Shown in pieces: positions 12,421-23,365 of a stretch of DNA of 64,000 nt (the first letter of the stretch is position 1; each line of letters opens with the position of its first letter). This DNA comes from Haemonchus contortus. Taxonomy: Eukaryota; Nematoda; Chromadorea; Rhabditida; Trichostrongylidae. The position numbers and the translations under genes were made by a program. Below the pieces are notes generated by a model that searched no databases, was not told the origin of the DNA, and saw nothing but the letters and a program-made list of their open reading frames with translations. Location of the stretch: positions 23,078,115 to 23,142,114 of the forward strand of contig LS997567.1 of assembly GCA_000469685.2 (NCBI GenBank). Reading direction: 5' to 3'.

Positions 12421-12590
12421 TCTAAGGAACTACGATGTTTTTTAAATTCCCTCCTGTGCGAAAGTAGCCAGCTAGTCCCGCAAGGATCCTAAAGATTATT
12501 AATCACGTTTCTCAAGAACCTCCTCAACTGTTGAATTGGAGTCAATGTTGATAAGGTAGCCATTCTATAAGATGGCAAGGTATTTATTTT

Positions 12591-12634
12591 ACATTACATT
12601 CATGTGGGGAAAGCACCCTCCATGAATGTAATGT
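12591..12634 (+). other. stem-loop in CR1 copy B 3' UTR
   Basis: ACATTACATTCATG at 12591-12604 is exactly complementary to CATGAATGTAATGT at 12621-12634, leaving a 16-base loop. In non-LTR elements 3' UTR hairpins can be recognised by the element's own RT; that role here is inference. Confidence 0.6.
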
Positions 12635-12887
12635 CTTCGGAGAACTACGTCATTTTACTATAAGGGCAGTCGACTATCATGCTTGGCTGCTGGTAAAGAT
12701 GGGAGTTCATCTCAGCAGGCGACTTTCTGTGATGGGAATCCTTTCAATTTTTACTTTAATTTCGAAAGGGTAACTTCTGTACGCTCACGTTTGCGTTCTT
12801 ACTGTTTTTCGATCAATTTTATTTTTATGATGTAGACTTCTGTCCTCTGAGTTAGGCACACATTTGAGTGTATGAAATAAGTAAATA

Positions 12888-13115
12888 GATGACGGCTGAA
12901 ATTGCACGCCTCTCCGAAGAAGACGAGCAAGCCGGAAGCAGCTCATGATACTGTCTACACCAATCTCGAAGGCTCAAACAAGATCTACTCTAAAAGATTG
13001 CTTAACCCTGAAAAGCTGATCTCCAGATAACGTGGCAGCAGTTGAGATATCACTCGTAAAAAATTCGAGAGGCAGTCGGTTCGAGGTCGTTTTTACGATC
13101 AACGAGGTCAAACGA
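12888..13115 (+). mobile_element. second copy of the Penelope-derived repeat
   Basis: Starts GATGACGGCTGAAATTGCAC directly after the CR1 tail and parallels 8118-8330 (GATAACGGCTGAAATTTCAC) for about 215 bases, with a few small gaps, then diverges. Same orientation as the left copy. Confidence 0.7.
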
Positions 13116-13839
13116 AACGGTATTTTACGGTGAAACATTTCTTCAACCTCGTGCTTCTATAACTTCGTCATCCTCGAAGGCCTCAAAGGGGCTGGGAATT
13201 TTCTGGAATGTTATCTGCTACGCTTGACGCAGACCGATTGACTGATTGCAAATCACAAGGGAAAGATGCTAGTCGCTGAGGGCATTCAAGATGAATTTTA
13301 TCACCGTACATGTTTTCGATGTTGATCTCAAATTCACAACCCAAATTTACGAAACGACTCTGAAAACAATTTCACGCTCAGTGCATAGATTCGACTTTTA
13401 TAAAATAGAGAATAAACACTCGCAAATCAGACTTACGGATCTCAGTAGCGGTCATTATCCCTTGATCTCTCTAGAATACATTAGAGACAGTTTTCGAGGA
13501 AAAATGTTCAATGTACTGATCTCATGTAAGATGAAGCTTTATTTTGAATACTCGATGAGCTCGGGCTGCTTCCTATAGATGGAGCTTGTCTGACGACTGA
13601 TCTCATCTATAACGCTTCTGAATAGCGTTCAGTTTTAAGTGAGAGAGCAGAATTGCTGTTGAGCTGTTCAACTGAAAATTCCTTTCCAGAACAAGTGTTG
13701 CAATAATCGATATGCAGGTCACGACCACGTGAGAAATCTGACTCCAAAGCGTGTAAGACTGCAGTGTTCATCACAATGGGAAAAATTCGCGAAGATAAAA
13801 CTTATCTTATTTTTCACTATGGCAGTTTATGCCCAGATT
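13116..13839. other. no gene recognised
   Basis: A 95-codon plus-strand frame at 13291-13578 has no recognisable motif and unremarkable composition. No repeat structure seen. Confidence 0.4.
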
Positions 13840-14770
13840 TGATAAGCAACAGTTTGACAATAAATTTCGATTTGGGCGCTCACGACCTTTCACGAATCCC
13901 TCCGAATTCCTTAGATGGTACACAATAATATCACCTGTACCACCTGTCGTCCTGTTGATCATCGATTTCCTCGAGCGGGCATCAGTAGCATCTCGCTCGT
14001 CCCTGTTGCGAGCTAGAATGAACCAGTAAATTGTACTCGCTCGAAGAACAAGGGGCGAAACATTCCTTTCATTCGAAGCACCTTCAAAGCTCCTAAAAGC
14101 AACGGCATCCCTAACCTTGGTCGTTGACGGAGCTTGGAATCCGAATTCCTTTCTGCACTTGTGTGCACGAAGAAGTTCCGAGCACCGTTTCTTCCACAGC
14201 GCGTTGCAAGATACTGACTGTATGCTCCAAGCTTCTGAGGCGCATGGCAAAGCAGGGAAGACCGTAGTGTCGAAAAGGTGATCGCGGAGCGGGACGTTTC
14301 TTGTCTTCCTTACTACTTCGTCGATGTTTTTATAGGCACCCACGCCGCGCGTCTCCTGCTCAGTTTCGGTGCTGGGTGCTCATCATAATGACCTCTCCGC
14401 CTAGATACACTAAGCTGAAGCATTCATAGATTCCGTTTCATTCAGCGTGAAAATTCGTTGTTATTCGATCTTTCACCACGCGTTGTCGAGTTCGCCTAGC
14501 GTTTATTCCGCCTGCACGATGTTAGGTGTTATAGGCACGATGTCTTCTGCAAAGCGGAGATGATGTGAGTAGACCTTCACTCTCATGTCTTCCCATTTCA
14601 TATGACGCACGATGTTTTCGAGAGCAGCAAGGAAAAGTTTGAGCAAAACGGTATCGCCCTGTCGACCCCCTCTCTTCACGTTGACCATGACTTCCTTGTA
14701 GAATGGCGAGATTCTGTCATGAAGTAGTTGTAGAGCTCACGAAGCATCCTCATCCAGGACGTCCCAAAAT
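13840..14770 (-). pseudogene. RTE reverse transcriptase, C-terminal part (copy A, split)
   Basis: Minus-strand reading begins near 14765 with LRELYNYFMT, then NVKRGGRQGDTV (about 14690; family NVKRGVRQGDTISP), LHHL-type block ending FAEDIVPITPNI (about 14540; the family motif is FADD, so the second catalytic residue pair is changed), then VGAYKNIDEVVRKTRN, PALPCASEAW and an ILARNRDERD-like end. This is the back half of an RTE protein. Its front half resumes at 17283, with the break falling at the matching codon region, so the two are one interrupted copy. Confidence 0.8.
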
Positions 14771-17282
14771 TACGGTCGCCAGTTCACGGCAACGTATTAG
14801 AAGCCTTTGAGCTGAGAATGACAACGTAATCTATATGCACGTTTGCTAAAATTATGTGCTACAACATGCTACAATCACGTTTTAAAATATCCCCATGTGC
14901 GCGGGTAGAGAGACCCATGCTTTGCTCTCGAACTCCTTGCGTGTTGCACGCAGACATCCTCCTCCATTTCGTCCCGTCTTGTTTTCTAGGGTTCCAAACG
15001 GGACTGCGAAATCGCCAGGCCCTCTTCTAATCAGGTAGAATACGGGAGAGTCATGTAATTCAAGATTCGTCGGGTCGTTCGCGCCTTCTCCACTCGCAAA
15101 CGAGCTTAGCTCCGAGGGTTGGAGTAAAGTCCTTGCTGGAAGGACTACGAGCTGTATCAGGAAGCGAGGTCGGATCAATGCTTCAATATGTCCATCAGTA
15201 CGCTCTTTGAGTGAAAGACTTCGTCATTTTTCACATCGGCCCCAACGAAACCCCGAACGTCTCACCCTTGTCTAAAACTCCTCCAAGACTACACTTTCGC
15301 TGCACCTCTTTTGCGAGTAATCGCACCTTCGAAGTTTGTAGCCAGAACGTGATCACTTTAATCGTTTCACTTGTTGAATTTTTTTCGAAAAAAAATTTTA
15401 GCTGAAGAGAACGATAAAGGGTTGCATGTTCCCAATCGAGTAAATTAGCAATTTCCTGCATCTGTTTGGTCCTGCACTACGTGTTGAGATCGGAATCGAA
15501 GCGACATTCCGACATATCTGCATATGATAAAAGTGGCAATGAAGTTTTTTCTTGACAACCTCGATAAGTCCTCCTTCGCCGGGTTTTTGATGAGTCAACC
15601 AGGACCACGATCGACATGCAAACGGATCATATAAGTGGTCCTATCTGTCGAAAAAGTAGCCTTTCTACCCCATTCCGGTTTGTCTTTGATTGGATCATTT
15701 TTGCATCGCCCAATAGCCTTTTGTACTGATATAATAGGATTCACAAGAAATAGTGTAGCCCTTCCGCCTCTTACATCCCAATGATTGCATGTGGCATTGA
15801 ATGGCATCGGTCATCTAAAACATATTGGAGGTTCGCTTCAGTAGCCATGTATATTGCAAGAAGACCCAATTGTATTACTAAATAACAACGAGTGAAGGAA
15901 ACTTGATTAATTACTCCTACCTTATTAGTTTCTGAATTTCGGCGCCGATAACTTCGAGACACCCTGTATATTGAGTACCAGTCGGGCCGCCCAGCTAACG
16001 CCGGGCTTCCCTCCTTCTAATGGGTTCGCCCGGCTACGCCGGGCGCTCCTCCTTCCTCTGAGAAATTTGCTATGCGCAAATAACCCTTCGGATTCTACTT
16101 TTTCTTTGAAAGCTGTACACCCTCAGTATTAGCTTCAAACTGTGCGCGATTTTTTCTGTAAGCCATCTTCGCTGTGTCCGAATAAAACATCGCATTATAT
16201 CACAAAACTTATTTAGAGAATAAGTATTCAGACTTAATCGCGGCTGAGTCTACTATGTTAGCTACCATCAATGTTCCCAGCCAACTCCTTGTGCCTTCAA
16301 GCTTCAACGGTCTGGGTCCGAACCAACAGTATTTATTCACGCCCAGTCCTTTGGGGCGGAGTTTCGTCTTGCAACCTATCATCAGTGTTTCCACCCTGCC
16401 GCCTGTATTCCTACCAAATTTGAACGCTCTAGGTCCAAGTTAAACCCCGCCCCTTGTGGGCGGAGTCCGGTCCTGCCACCCACCATGAGTGTTTCCACCC
16501 AGCCGCCTGTATTCCTACCAAATTTGAACGCCCTAGGTCCAAGTTTAGGTTTTTCACACAAACCCCGCCCCTTGTGGGCGGAGCCCGGTCCTGCCACCCA
16601 CCATAAGTGTTTCCGCCCTGCCGCCTGTATTCCTACCAAATTTGAACGCTATAGGTCCAAGTTCGAGTTTTTCACACAAACCCCGCCCCTTGTGGGCGGA
16701 GTCCGGTCATGTCACCCACCATAAGTGTTTCCACCCTGCCGTCTGTATTCCTACCAAATTTGAACACTCTAGGTCCAAGTTTAAGTTTTTCACACAAACT
16801 CCGCCCCTTGTAGGCGGAGTCCGGTCCTGCCACCCACCATTAGTGTTCTCATCCTGCCCCCCTTACACCTACCAAATTTGAACTCTGTAGGTCGACGGAA
16901 ACCGGAGTTATGAATTTGCGCTCAAACATTTATTTCGCACAAACCCCGCCCCCTGTAGGCGGAGTCCGGCCCCACTACCCACCATTAGTGTTCCCATCCT
17001 GCCCCCCTTACACCTACCAAATTTGAACTCTCTAGGTCGACGGGAACCGGAGTTATGAATTTCCGGTCAAACATTTATTTCGCACGAACCCCGCCCCCTG
17101 TGGGCGGAGTCCGGCCCCACTACCCACCATTAGTGTTCCCATCCTGCCCCCCTTACACCTACCAAATTTGAACTATCTAGGTCGACGGGAACCGGAGTTA
17201 TGAATTTCCGGTCAAACACACACACACACAAACACACAGACAAACCAACAGACACACTTAGCGCGTTACATATAGTAGGATA
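14771..17282 (-). mobile_element. 2.5 kb insertion inside RTE copy A, with Helitron-like terminus
   Basis: Sequence between the two halves of the RTE reverse transcriptase. The right boundary is sharp: ACGCG-type terminus at 17262-17281 (minus strand reads TCCTACTATATGTAACGCGC), preceded by A on the minus strand. Inside are an AC microsatellite, a GC-box tandem array, two short CCCGGC/GCCGGG palindromes near 15990-16055, a lone ACACCCTGTATA Tc1-type end at 15961-15972 and about 1.1 kb with no recognisable coding (14800-15950). The left boundary is not precise and this may be a nest of two insertions. Confidence 0.6.
16255..17215 (-). repeat. tandem GC-box repeat array (type A, about 130-base unit)
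   Basis: About seven units share CACCCTGCCGCCTGTATTCC, TACCAAATTTGAACGCTCTA, GGTCCAAGT and CCGCCCCTTGTGGGCGGAGT in the same order. The first units are most alike; the last three carry an extra GGTCGACGGGAACCGGAGTT segment. Frames read through it are spurious. The array ends in an (AC)n tract and the terminal motif at 17262-17281. The same unit occurs at 38.2, 39.6-40.3 and, inverted, 43.1-43.6 kb. Confidence 0.9.
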
Positions 17283-19312
17283 GTGACCCTGAGTCCGAAA
17301 GGTTTAATTTCCGCTCCTGACTCGACTGTATCGAAGGCTCTTTTCAATTCCAGGAACGTAAGACATAAAGGCATTCTATACTCACGCGATACTTCGGTGA
17401 GTCTTGCAGCGGTGTGGATGTGGTCGATGGTACCGAATCCTCTCCGGAACCCAACTTGCTGTATGACAGTCTTTCATCTGATAATCTGGTGATTCTGCTG
17501 AGAATGCGTGTGAATAGCTTGGAAATTAAAGACAGCAGGCAAATTGAGCGATAACTGCCAATATCATCTGGATCTCCTTTTTTACAGCAACACAGTACCA
17601 CTAGTTTTCCATGGAAAGGGTATTTTGCATTCAGCCACTTACCGCGTGAGGAGCGACAGATTTTATAATGACGGGCGGAGGGCTCTCTAGATGTTTTGCT
17701 CTGATCCTATCGGGACCGGACACGGTACAAATCTTCATAGACGTGATGGCTTGTCGAATTTCGGATGAGAGCGTTAAAGGAACGACATATCGGTTCCACC
17801 TGAGGTAGAAGATAGGCATGTAGACATGGCTGTCGAAGAGATCAGACTAGAAGTTGTAGATGACCTCCTCAATTGCTATTCTAGATACAGTAATCGCTCC
17901 ACAACGAGGAAGGGAAGTCATCTTGAGCTTGTGAATGGCAAAACTCCCGCGGGCTTTGCTAATGCTAACTGGCCGGCAAAACTGGTGTCCTTTTCTCTAT
18001 TTGATCTTCCTTTCTTTCCCTCAAATCGCTTCTGTGCATAGCTTCGCGGGTTCGAACGATGGCTAATTATTGCCTGCAGCTCGCGCGATTCCACGCGCGC
18101 GTAACAGCACAAGAGCCTTCGAAGAGAGACGTTTCTAGGTATCTTCGAGACGCTATCCTCTCCTAGAACTATTGTGAGGATGTTCGAGAACCGGTTGTAT
18201 TCTCCATCGATCAAAAGTCTCAGAGATTGTATTGTGAGTATCCTCGAACGAGTGTCACCGGCATTGTAGAGGCTGCATCGATCACAAGGGTACACATGTA
18301 GGAAGTTTAGACAACTTGTCATGACCCATAGGTACCCAGTGAAAGGTAGCTCTGTACAGTTATGGTTTGATGTAGGCAGTTCTGCACAACTGCAACAACT
18401 GAAATCTAGTTCGAATACCACTCCAACGTTATTTTCGTCATGGTGATCTCGTCCAAACTCTATGATCCCTACCTCTGAGCAGCCTCATTTTTCTCGAAGT
18501 CGGCGGATTCTCACGCTTTCTTCACTACTGATGAATACTCCCACTCTACACTCCCGCTTTTTGGCTAAGAATGGATACCTTAGAATCATCGTGGACTGTG
18601 CCTTTAACTTCGCAGTTCTCTCTACGCACTGAAAAGTAGAAACTAGCGCGGCGGAGACAATGATCCGATCCAGTGTAGAAATTTAGAACAACAGCGACAT
18701 GAGTCAGGCAAAACCTCTGATTTAAGATAATTAAGATAACGTGGTTTAATTCATTATGGAACTGTGCACCACGTGACTCCCATGTCTATCGCAAATTAGA
18801 GGGCTCCTGGAACCGCGAGTTACCATGGATGGTGTAGGCCGACATGATGAACTTGGACAGCCTTTCACTATATTTATTCCATTCCATTCCGCGCATCCCG
18901 ATGTGAGGCTCATCATCTCCTGGGGTCAATTTTGGAAATCACTGACTATGGCCTTGAAGCGTGATCCTCTCTGCATAGCTTTTCTAAGCCATATGAAACG
19001 CTTCCAGCAAATCTTCTTGGTAGCTTGATGTTAGTGCGTAGGCAATGAAGATTATCAAAGCAGAGGATTATTATTAGAGCGAGCCACATTTCTTTAGTCG
19101 CAAACGTCCGATTTGAGTTGTCAAGCTTTCGTACGAGGTAATGTTCATGACCAAGTTCAATACCTACACCGTCAACGCCCTGCTATCGCATGTTTCAAGG
19201 AACAAATATTTCCGAGCTCCAATAGAGCATGCTACGGGCAATGCCTTCTCGTCTCTCGTCCGATAACGTCGTACTTGATCTCTCTAGCTTGCATCATCAG
19301 ATATTTGATACA
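17283..19312 (-). pseudogene. RTE endonuclease and front half of reverse transcriptase (copy A, split)
   Basis: Minus-strand order from right to left: a LMMQA-type N-terminus near 19295, endonuclease pieces corresponding to VVGDFNAKIG and the GLEWNEQGERL region (18840-18960), a SDHRLLRAR-like block near 18660, the linker (CYARVESRELQAIISHRSN, 18060-18110), then reverse transcriptase pieces VSGPDRIRAKHLESPPPVII (about 17700), YRSICLLSLISKLFTRILS (about 17540) and a GFRRGFGTIDHIHT-like block, ending ESGAEIKPFGL at 17283. Copies at 34.2-37.3 and 54.6-57.6 kb share this order. Stops and frameshifts throughout. Confidence 0.8.
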
Positions 19313-19446
19313 CTTGATTTGGTTTGATTTATCACACGAGGTACCTCGTATGAAATCAGCAAGCACAAAAACTAATCACCGAAAAAATGAAACGCAAATG
19401 GCATTAAAACACAAGACATTGTGATAAAATATTAAGTTGATGCATA

Positions 19447-21290
19447 ACTATTGCGGATTTTTCATCAAACGTTCGCGATATGCGGGTAGAATGATCTTCG
19501 TAAATGGATTGTAAAGAACGCTTAACAAGCTCAGTGGGCGATAATTGCGAAGATCATCCCAGTCTCCCTTCTAGTGAAGGATGACCATCCTCGAGTTCCC
19601 TCACTGACTGGGATCTTCTCCTTCTGGAGGTAGGATGTCATGTGTGTAGCAAGAAACGCATGAAGTTCGTAGCCATCTGCACGGAGTAGGTCGGCTGAGA
19701 TTTTGTCGGGGCCTGGAGTTGTACCCCTTTTCATGCTCGCGATCGCAACCCTCTCCTCCGAAGGAAGAATTCGAGGTGCCGTTCCGCCAGCGGGGATTTT
19801 TGGTTTTCGCACGTGTGTCGTGGATCGGTACAGGTTGGTATAATACGTCCGTGTAACTTCCTCCATCTCAAATCTCGATGTTGTGAATGTTCCGTCCTCC
19901 TTCTTCAAGCAAGAAAGAGGAATAATATGGTCCTGAAGATCACTATGGCATTTCCTCAGACTGGTTCTATTGGAAGCAGCCTTGTAGTCGCCTCTCCCTG
20001 TATAGCTGAAGGTCTCGCCGCACTGCCTGCCTGCAGCTGATATTCGCTTGCAGCCTTCCAGGGTGTGTGGCGTTCTGGTCAAGCCTCAAGTTCCTTCTTG
20101 TCCTAGAAAGATCCTTCGTCGCATCTAGAATGCGAGCGGAGGTATACACTCGAGGAAGCTTGGCCTATTCAGCACAAGTGAGGAGATCCCGAACCAGCGC
20201 GTAGTAGTCTTCGGTCGGGTCATCCAAGACTTGCCAGGCATATTGGGACAAGACGTTATTGAGAACATATCCGTACATGCTTCGAGCTCTTTGCGCGACG
20301 TTGAGAGATCTTTTCCAGCTTGTGACTGAATCTCATCTTAGCGCGGAGGAGTCGATGATCAGAACCACTGCAGAAAGATGGTTCACACCGACATCTTTTG
20401 AGCTCCACTTTCTGTTTGTTAATATGTGGTCCAGTTCGGCATGAGCTCTACCCTTTGGAGCCTCCCCTGTCCAGTGGCGATGTTGCTTCTTCTGGAAGAA
20501 AGAATTTCCAGATAAGAGTCGAGCCGCGGACAGGAGTTCAGCTAGATGGTTTCCGTTTCCTGTCCCCCATTCCGGACTTTCCAATCCTGAACTCCTTCTC
20601 TTGTGCTTCGTCCAGCCTAGCGTTCATATCTCCAACAACGACTTTGTAGAAGGACGTTTCGTTGTGTATGATTCCCTCCAGTTGGTCGTATAACGCATCG
20701 AGCTCTACTTCGTCAGCTGTAGAGTGCGGAGAGTAGTAGTTCACGATAGAGATGGCCTTCAGGTGCATATGTTGTAGCCGTAGGATGGCAAAGCGAGGAG
20801 ACAGGCTTTTGTGAGAATCGGCGAGATGGACAACAGATGGGTGCACGACGAAACCAACGCCGCCGACGTTTCGCGGTGGGAGCTTTTCACCACGAATGAT
20901 GAGGGTTCCATCGTTTATACGTCGTACATCGGTCCTCCGGCTCTTGGTTTCTTGCAGCGCAATCACATGATATTTAATGTGACTAGCCGCATCGAGGAGC
21001 TCATAGAGAGCAACATTGGAGGAAACTGTTTTTTGCGTCGTTGGTATAAAGTAGGAAACAGTTTCCGTAGAGGGAGTACTGTCATGGTCCGAAATCCAAG
21101 GCGTCCTGTGCAACCCGAGATTTCTTCGCCTCTCACCGGTCTCAGCGCCGTCCGACGCCGGAGATGGCTGGGCTCAGTGTGCGGGGCACTGAGGCTGTTT
21201 TATTGTTGTTTTAGCAAGCTTGCTCCTTGGAGTCTCAACACTGCCTTGCCAGGCCAGTGCTGATTCTTCACCATCGCGGCTATAGCCATT
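19447..21290 (-). mobile_element. second RTE type (RTE-2-like), truncated in the reverse transcriptase
   Basis: A 191-codon minus-strand frame (21113-20538) is a fairly well kept endonuclease: YHVIALQETKSRR (catalytic Glu context), GGVGFVVHPSV, VNYYSPHS and FYKVVVGDMNARL (the family has GDFNA). A linker follows, and a 183-codon frame (20082-19531) carries PLSCLKKEDGTFTTSRFEME and TPGPDKISADLLRADGYEL, the start of the RT fingers. Coding then breaks; a RNYRPLSLLSVLY-like block near 19530 is the last recognisable part, and the element stops near 19447, lacking the catalytic FADD region. The 5' leader up to about 21290 is GC-rich and non-coding. Distinct from the other RTE copies at the protein level. 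Confidence 0.8.
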
Positions 21291-21639
21291 CTGGATCAGA
21301 GAAAGCTGAGGCCTACTCTTAGCCGTTCAGACATGCAGACGTGCCGTTGAACTATTAGTTATATATAGATATTTTTATAAATGGTAATTAAACAATTATG
21401 AAAGTCCCCTGGTGTTTGCCATGCACCCAGCCAGATATAGGTGCAGGATGGAAGCTCGTTGGTCTTTGCTTGTCACCATTCTGTAAAATGGCATATTCAA
21501 GAATGACCCATTCATGAAATTTATAGAAGAGGATTTGCAGTAAATAGTGGCACTGATCCTGTCGAGATCGAAGGCCTCTTTTTTTATAGGAAGCCTGTAA
21601 CGGCCTTTGCCAGAACTTTTGCCGCACCCTGCAAGTTAT
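21291..21639. other. no gene recognised
   Basis: About 350 bases between an RTE 5' end and CR1 copy C. Only short frames, no motif. Confidence 0.4.
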
Positions 21640-23365
21640 GAAAAATTAGATTTCTCGAACCGGTTCTCAAAAAGGGTTGTGATAACGATGTTGCCAAATG
21701 CAGGTCATTCGCTTGAATAGTTCTATTAGCAAAATCATGGAACGTATATTATGTAAGAAATTTAGCGATGTTCTTATAGAGGAAAAGTTGTTGAACTACC
21801 ACACCACTTACCTCAAGAACTTATACCATAAACTATAACTATAACTATGCTTAGGACAATTTATAAATCAGTCACGCTCATGGCTCGTTCACTTGTTCAC
21901 AAACTGAAGGTCAAATGGGTAGCGCCGTCTCCGGCCAGCGCGCTCGCTCGCTCGCTCGCGGGCCGGCCGGCGGACTGGCTGTTTTCATAGTGTGCCGGGT
22001 GCCGGCGTGCCGGCGTGCCAGCCGAGGTAGTGCTAGGGAGAGGAGGGAGGCAAACGGTCGGTCGACGCGGTCTAGTCACGCCCAAGCCCCTCCGAAGGGC
22101 TGAAAACAAAGAAAAACAGGACCAGAAACCAAACAATCAGGGGCTTGTGCAAATGGTTTTTGGTCTTGTTTTTCTTTGTTATCAGCCCTTCGAAGGGGCT
22201 CGGGCGTAACTCGACCGCCTCGACCGACAGTCTACCTCCCTCTTCTCCCTTAGCACTACCTCCGTTGGTACGCCGGCACGCCGGCGGACCATGAAAGCAG
22301 CCACTCCTAGTGGTGTACCACAGACAACTGTATTGAGCCTTTAATGTTTATTATATACGTAAATGACCTAGTTCACTCCATTTCCTCAGAAGCATTTTGC
22401 AGTTTATTAGCTGGTGATCAAAAGTATTCACTAATGAACACAGCAATGAACTCCAGGTCGCTACAGATTGTGTTGAGTGCTGGTCTGAGAAATGAGAGCG
22501 AAAATCTCCAGAAAACTGCTATATTGGGGGGAGGTAAAAACCACACTGACTTTACGTTCACAATGTGTGACTCCAGGCTGACGCGAATTAGGCTCATTCG
22601 AAATCTGGGCATCGTATTCAGTGTAAACTTTGATTTCAAGAGCTTCATACATGACATTGGTGATAGAGCAAGTGCCAGATCAAAGTTCATCCTGAAGTCT
22701 TTCCGAGCGCAAGACCCTCACTCCTTCTCCGCTTGTTCAATCTCCACATTAGGCCAATTATGGAGTGTTGCTCGACTATTCGGTTCCAATATAGGCAGTC
22801 GCTTATCGACGCACTCGCAAACGTGCAAAAAATAACCTTATCACTGTTTCGTGTGGAAAAGAATGACCTTGCTTACGTTTCAAGACCGCTCAAATTACCG
22901 CTCAAATTGCTCGGCGAATCGCTAGAATTTCGACGTGAATTGACTTATTATGGCTAGACGTACAAGTAGATACTATGAGACTGATTCCATTTAGACGACA
23001 TTTTCGAAAAGTCAGCTACTTTGGGGTGGTCTAGAGAACACCCGTGTCAAGTGCAACCTTAATGAGCAACCACTCGTTCTCTAAAAGGTGCTTTCTCTGT
23101 TAGGGTAGCACTACCACTACTGATTACCCTGTACAGTGTGCAAATGTATTTATTCTACCAATTATTTTACTCAGCTTTTTTCTTTTGCTATTGCTATTTC
23201 TAATCTTCTCCCCTTAATCTGCCCCTTTGCCCACAGCTGCCGATATCTATCAGGGCACACCAACATGTTGGCTGACCCACTAAAGTGGTATCCGGGGTCG
23301 CAATCCCTCAATGCGGCTTGCAGCTTCGGCCGGCACTGCCCTTTCTCTTTTGCGCGGCCCAAAAT
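21640..23365 (+). mobile_element. CR1-like retrotransposon, copy C (same family as copy A, 5'-truncated)
   Basis: Nucleotide alignment by eye: CTCGAACCGGTTCTCAAAAA (21656) matches 5743 of copy A, AGTTTATTAGCTGGTGATCA region (22400) matches the YVDD region (here Leu-Ala-Gly-Asp in place of Tyr-Val-Asp-Asp), and TGGTATCCGGGGTCGCAATC (23290) matches 7590. The copy starts inside the RT gene, the usual 5' truncation of target-primed integration. Frames at 22344-22835 contain FIIYVNDLVHSI and the DFKSFIHDIGDRASARSKFI block. It is interrupted by a foldback element at 21974-22305 and carries many stops. Confidence 0.85.
21974..22305. mobile_element. GC-rich foldback element inserted in CR1 copy C
   Basis: Two arms of about 150 bases, 21974-22130 and 22155-22305, are inverted copies: the left begins ACTGGCTGTTTTCAT and the right ends ATGAAAGCAGCCACT; further in, AGGTAGTGCTAGGGAGAGGA pairs with its counterpart near 22240-22260 and CCCCTCCGAAGGGCTGAAAA near 22086 with 22181-22200. 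The central spacer is about 24 bases. The insertion falls between segments that are adjacent in copy A (near 6150). No coding frame and no clear target-site duplication. Confidence 0.8.

Larger units (their letters stand above)
8750..12887 (+). mobile_element. CR1-like non-LTR retrotransposon, copy B (full-length but decayed)
   Basis: A second CR1 family, clearly different from copies A and C. It retains an ORF1, endonuclease, reverse transcriptase, C-terminal region and 3' UTR in order, and ends in a short GAAATAAGTAAATAG tail at 12887. Every ORF is broken by stops and frameshifts. The 3' UTR contains a strong hairpin at 12591-12634. Direct copies of a Penelope fragment lie on both sides. 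Confidence 0.8.

Noticed and set aside
15985..16055. Rho-independent-terminator-like GCCCGGCTACGCCGGGC hairpins
   Set aside because: Short GC palindromes of this kind also occur at 39310 and 49395 without gene context; bacterial terminators are not expected here.
16255..17215. CRISPR-like array
   Set aside because: Units are about 130 bases, the whole unit is repeated with no unique spacers, and the organism is eukaryotic.
20811..21263. 150-codon plus-strand frame
   Set aside because: Antisense shadow of the RTE-2-like endonuclease, which reads clearly on the other strand.
21938..21961. GCGCGCTCGCTCGCTCGCTC tract resembling the Rep-binding GAGC repeats of parvovirus terminal repeats
   Set aside because: Only the short tandem GCTC motif is shared; there is no parvoviral hairpin, trs site or coding sequence nearby. 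A simple repeat beside a foldback element explains it.
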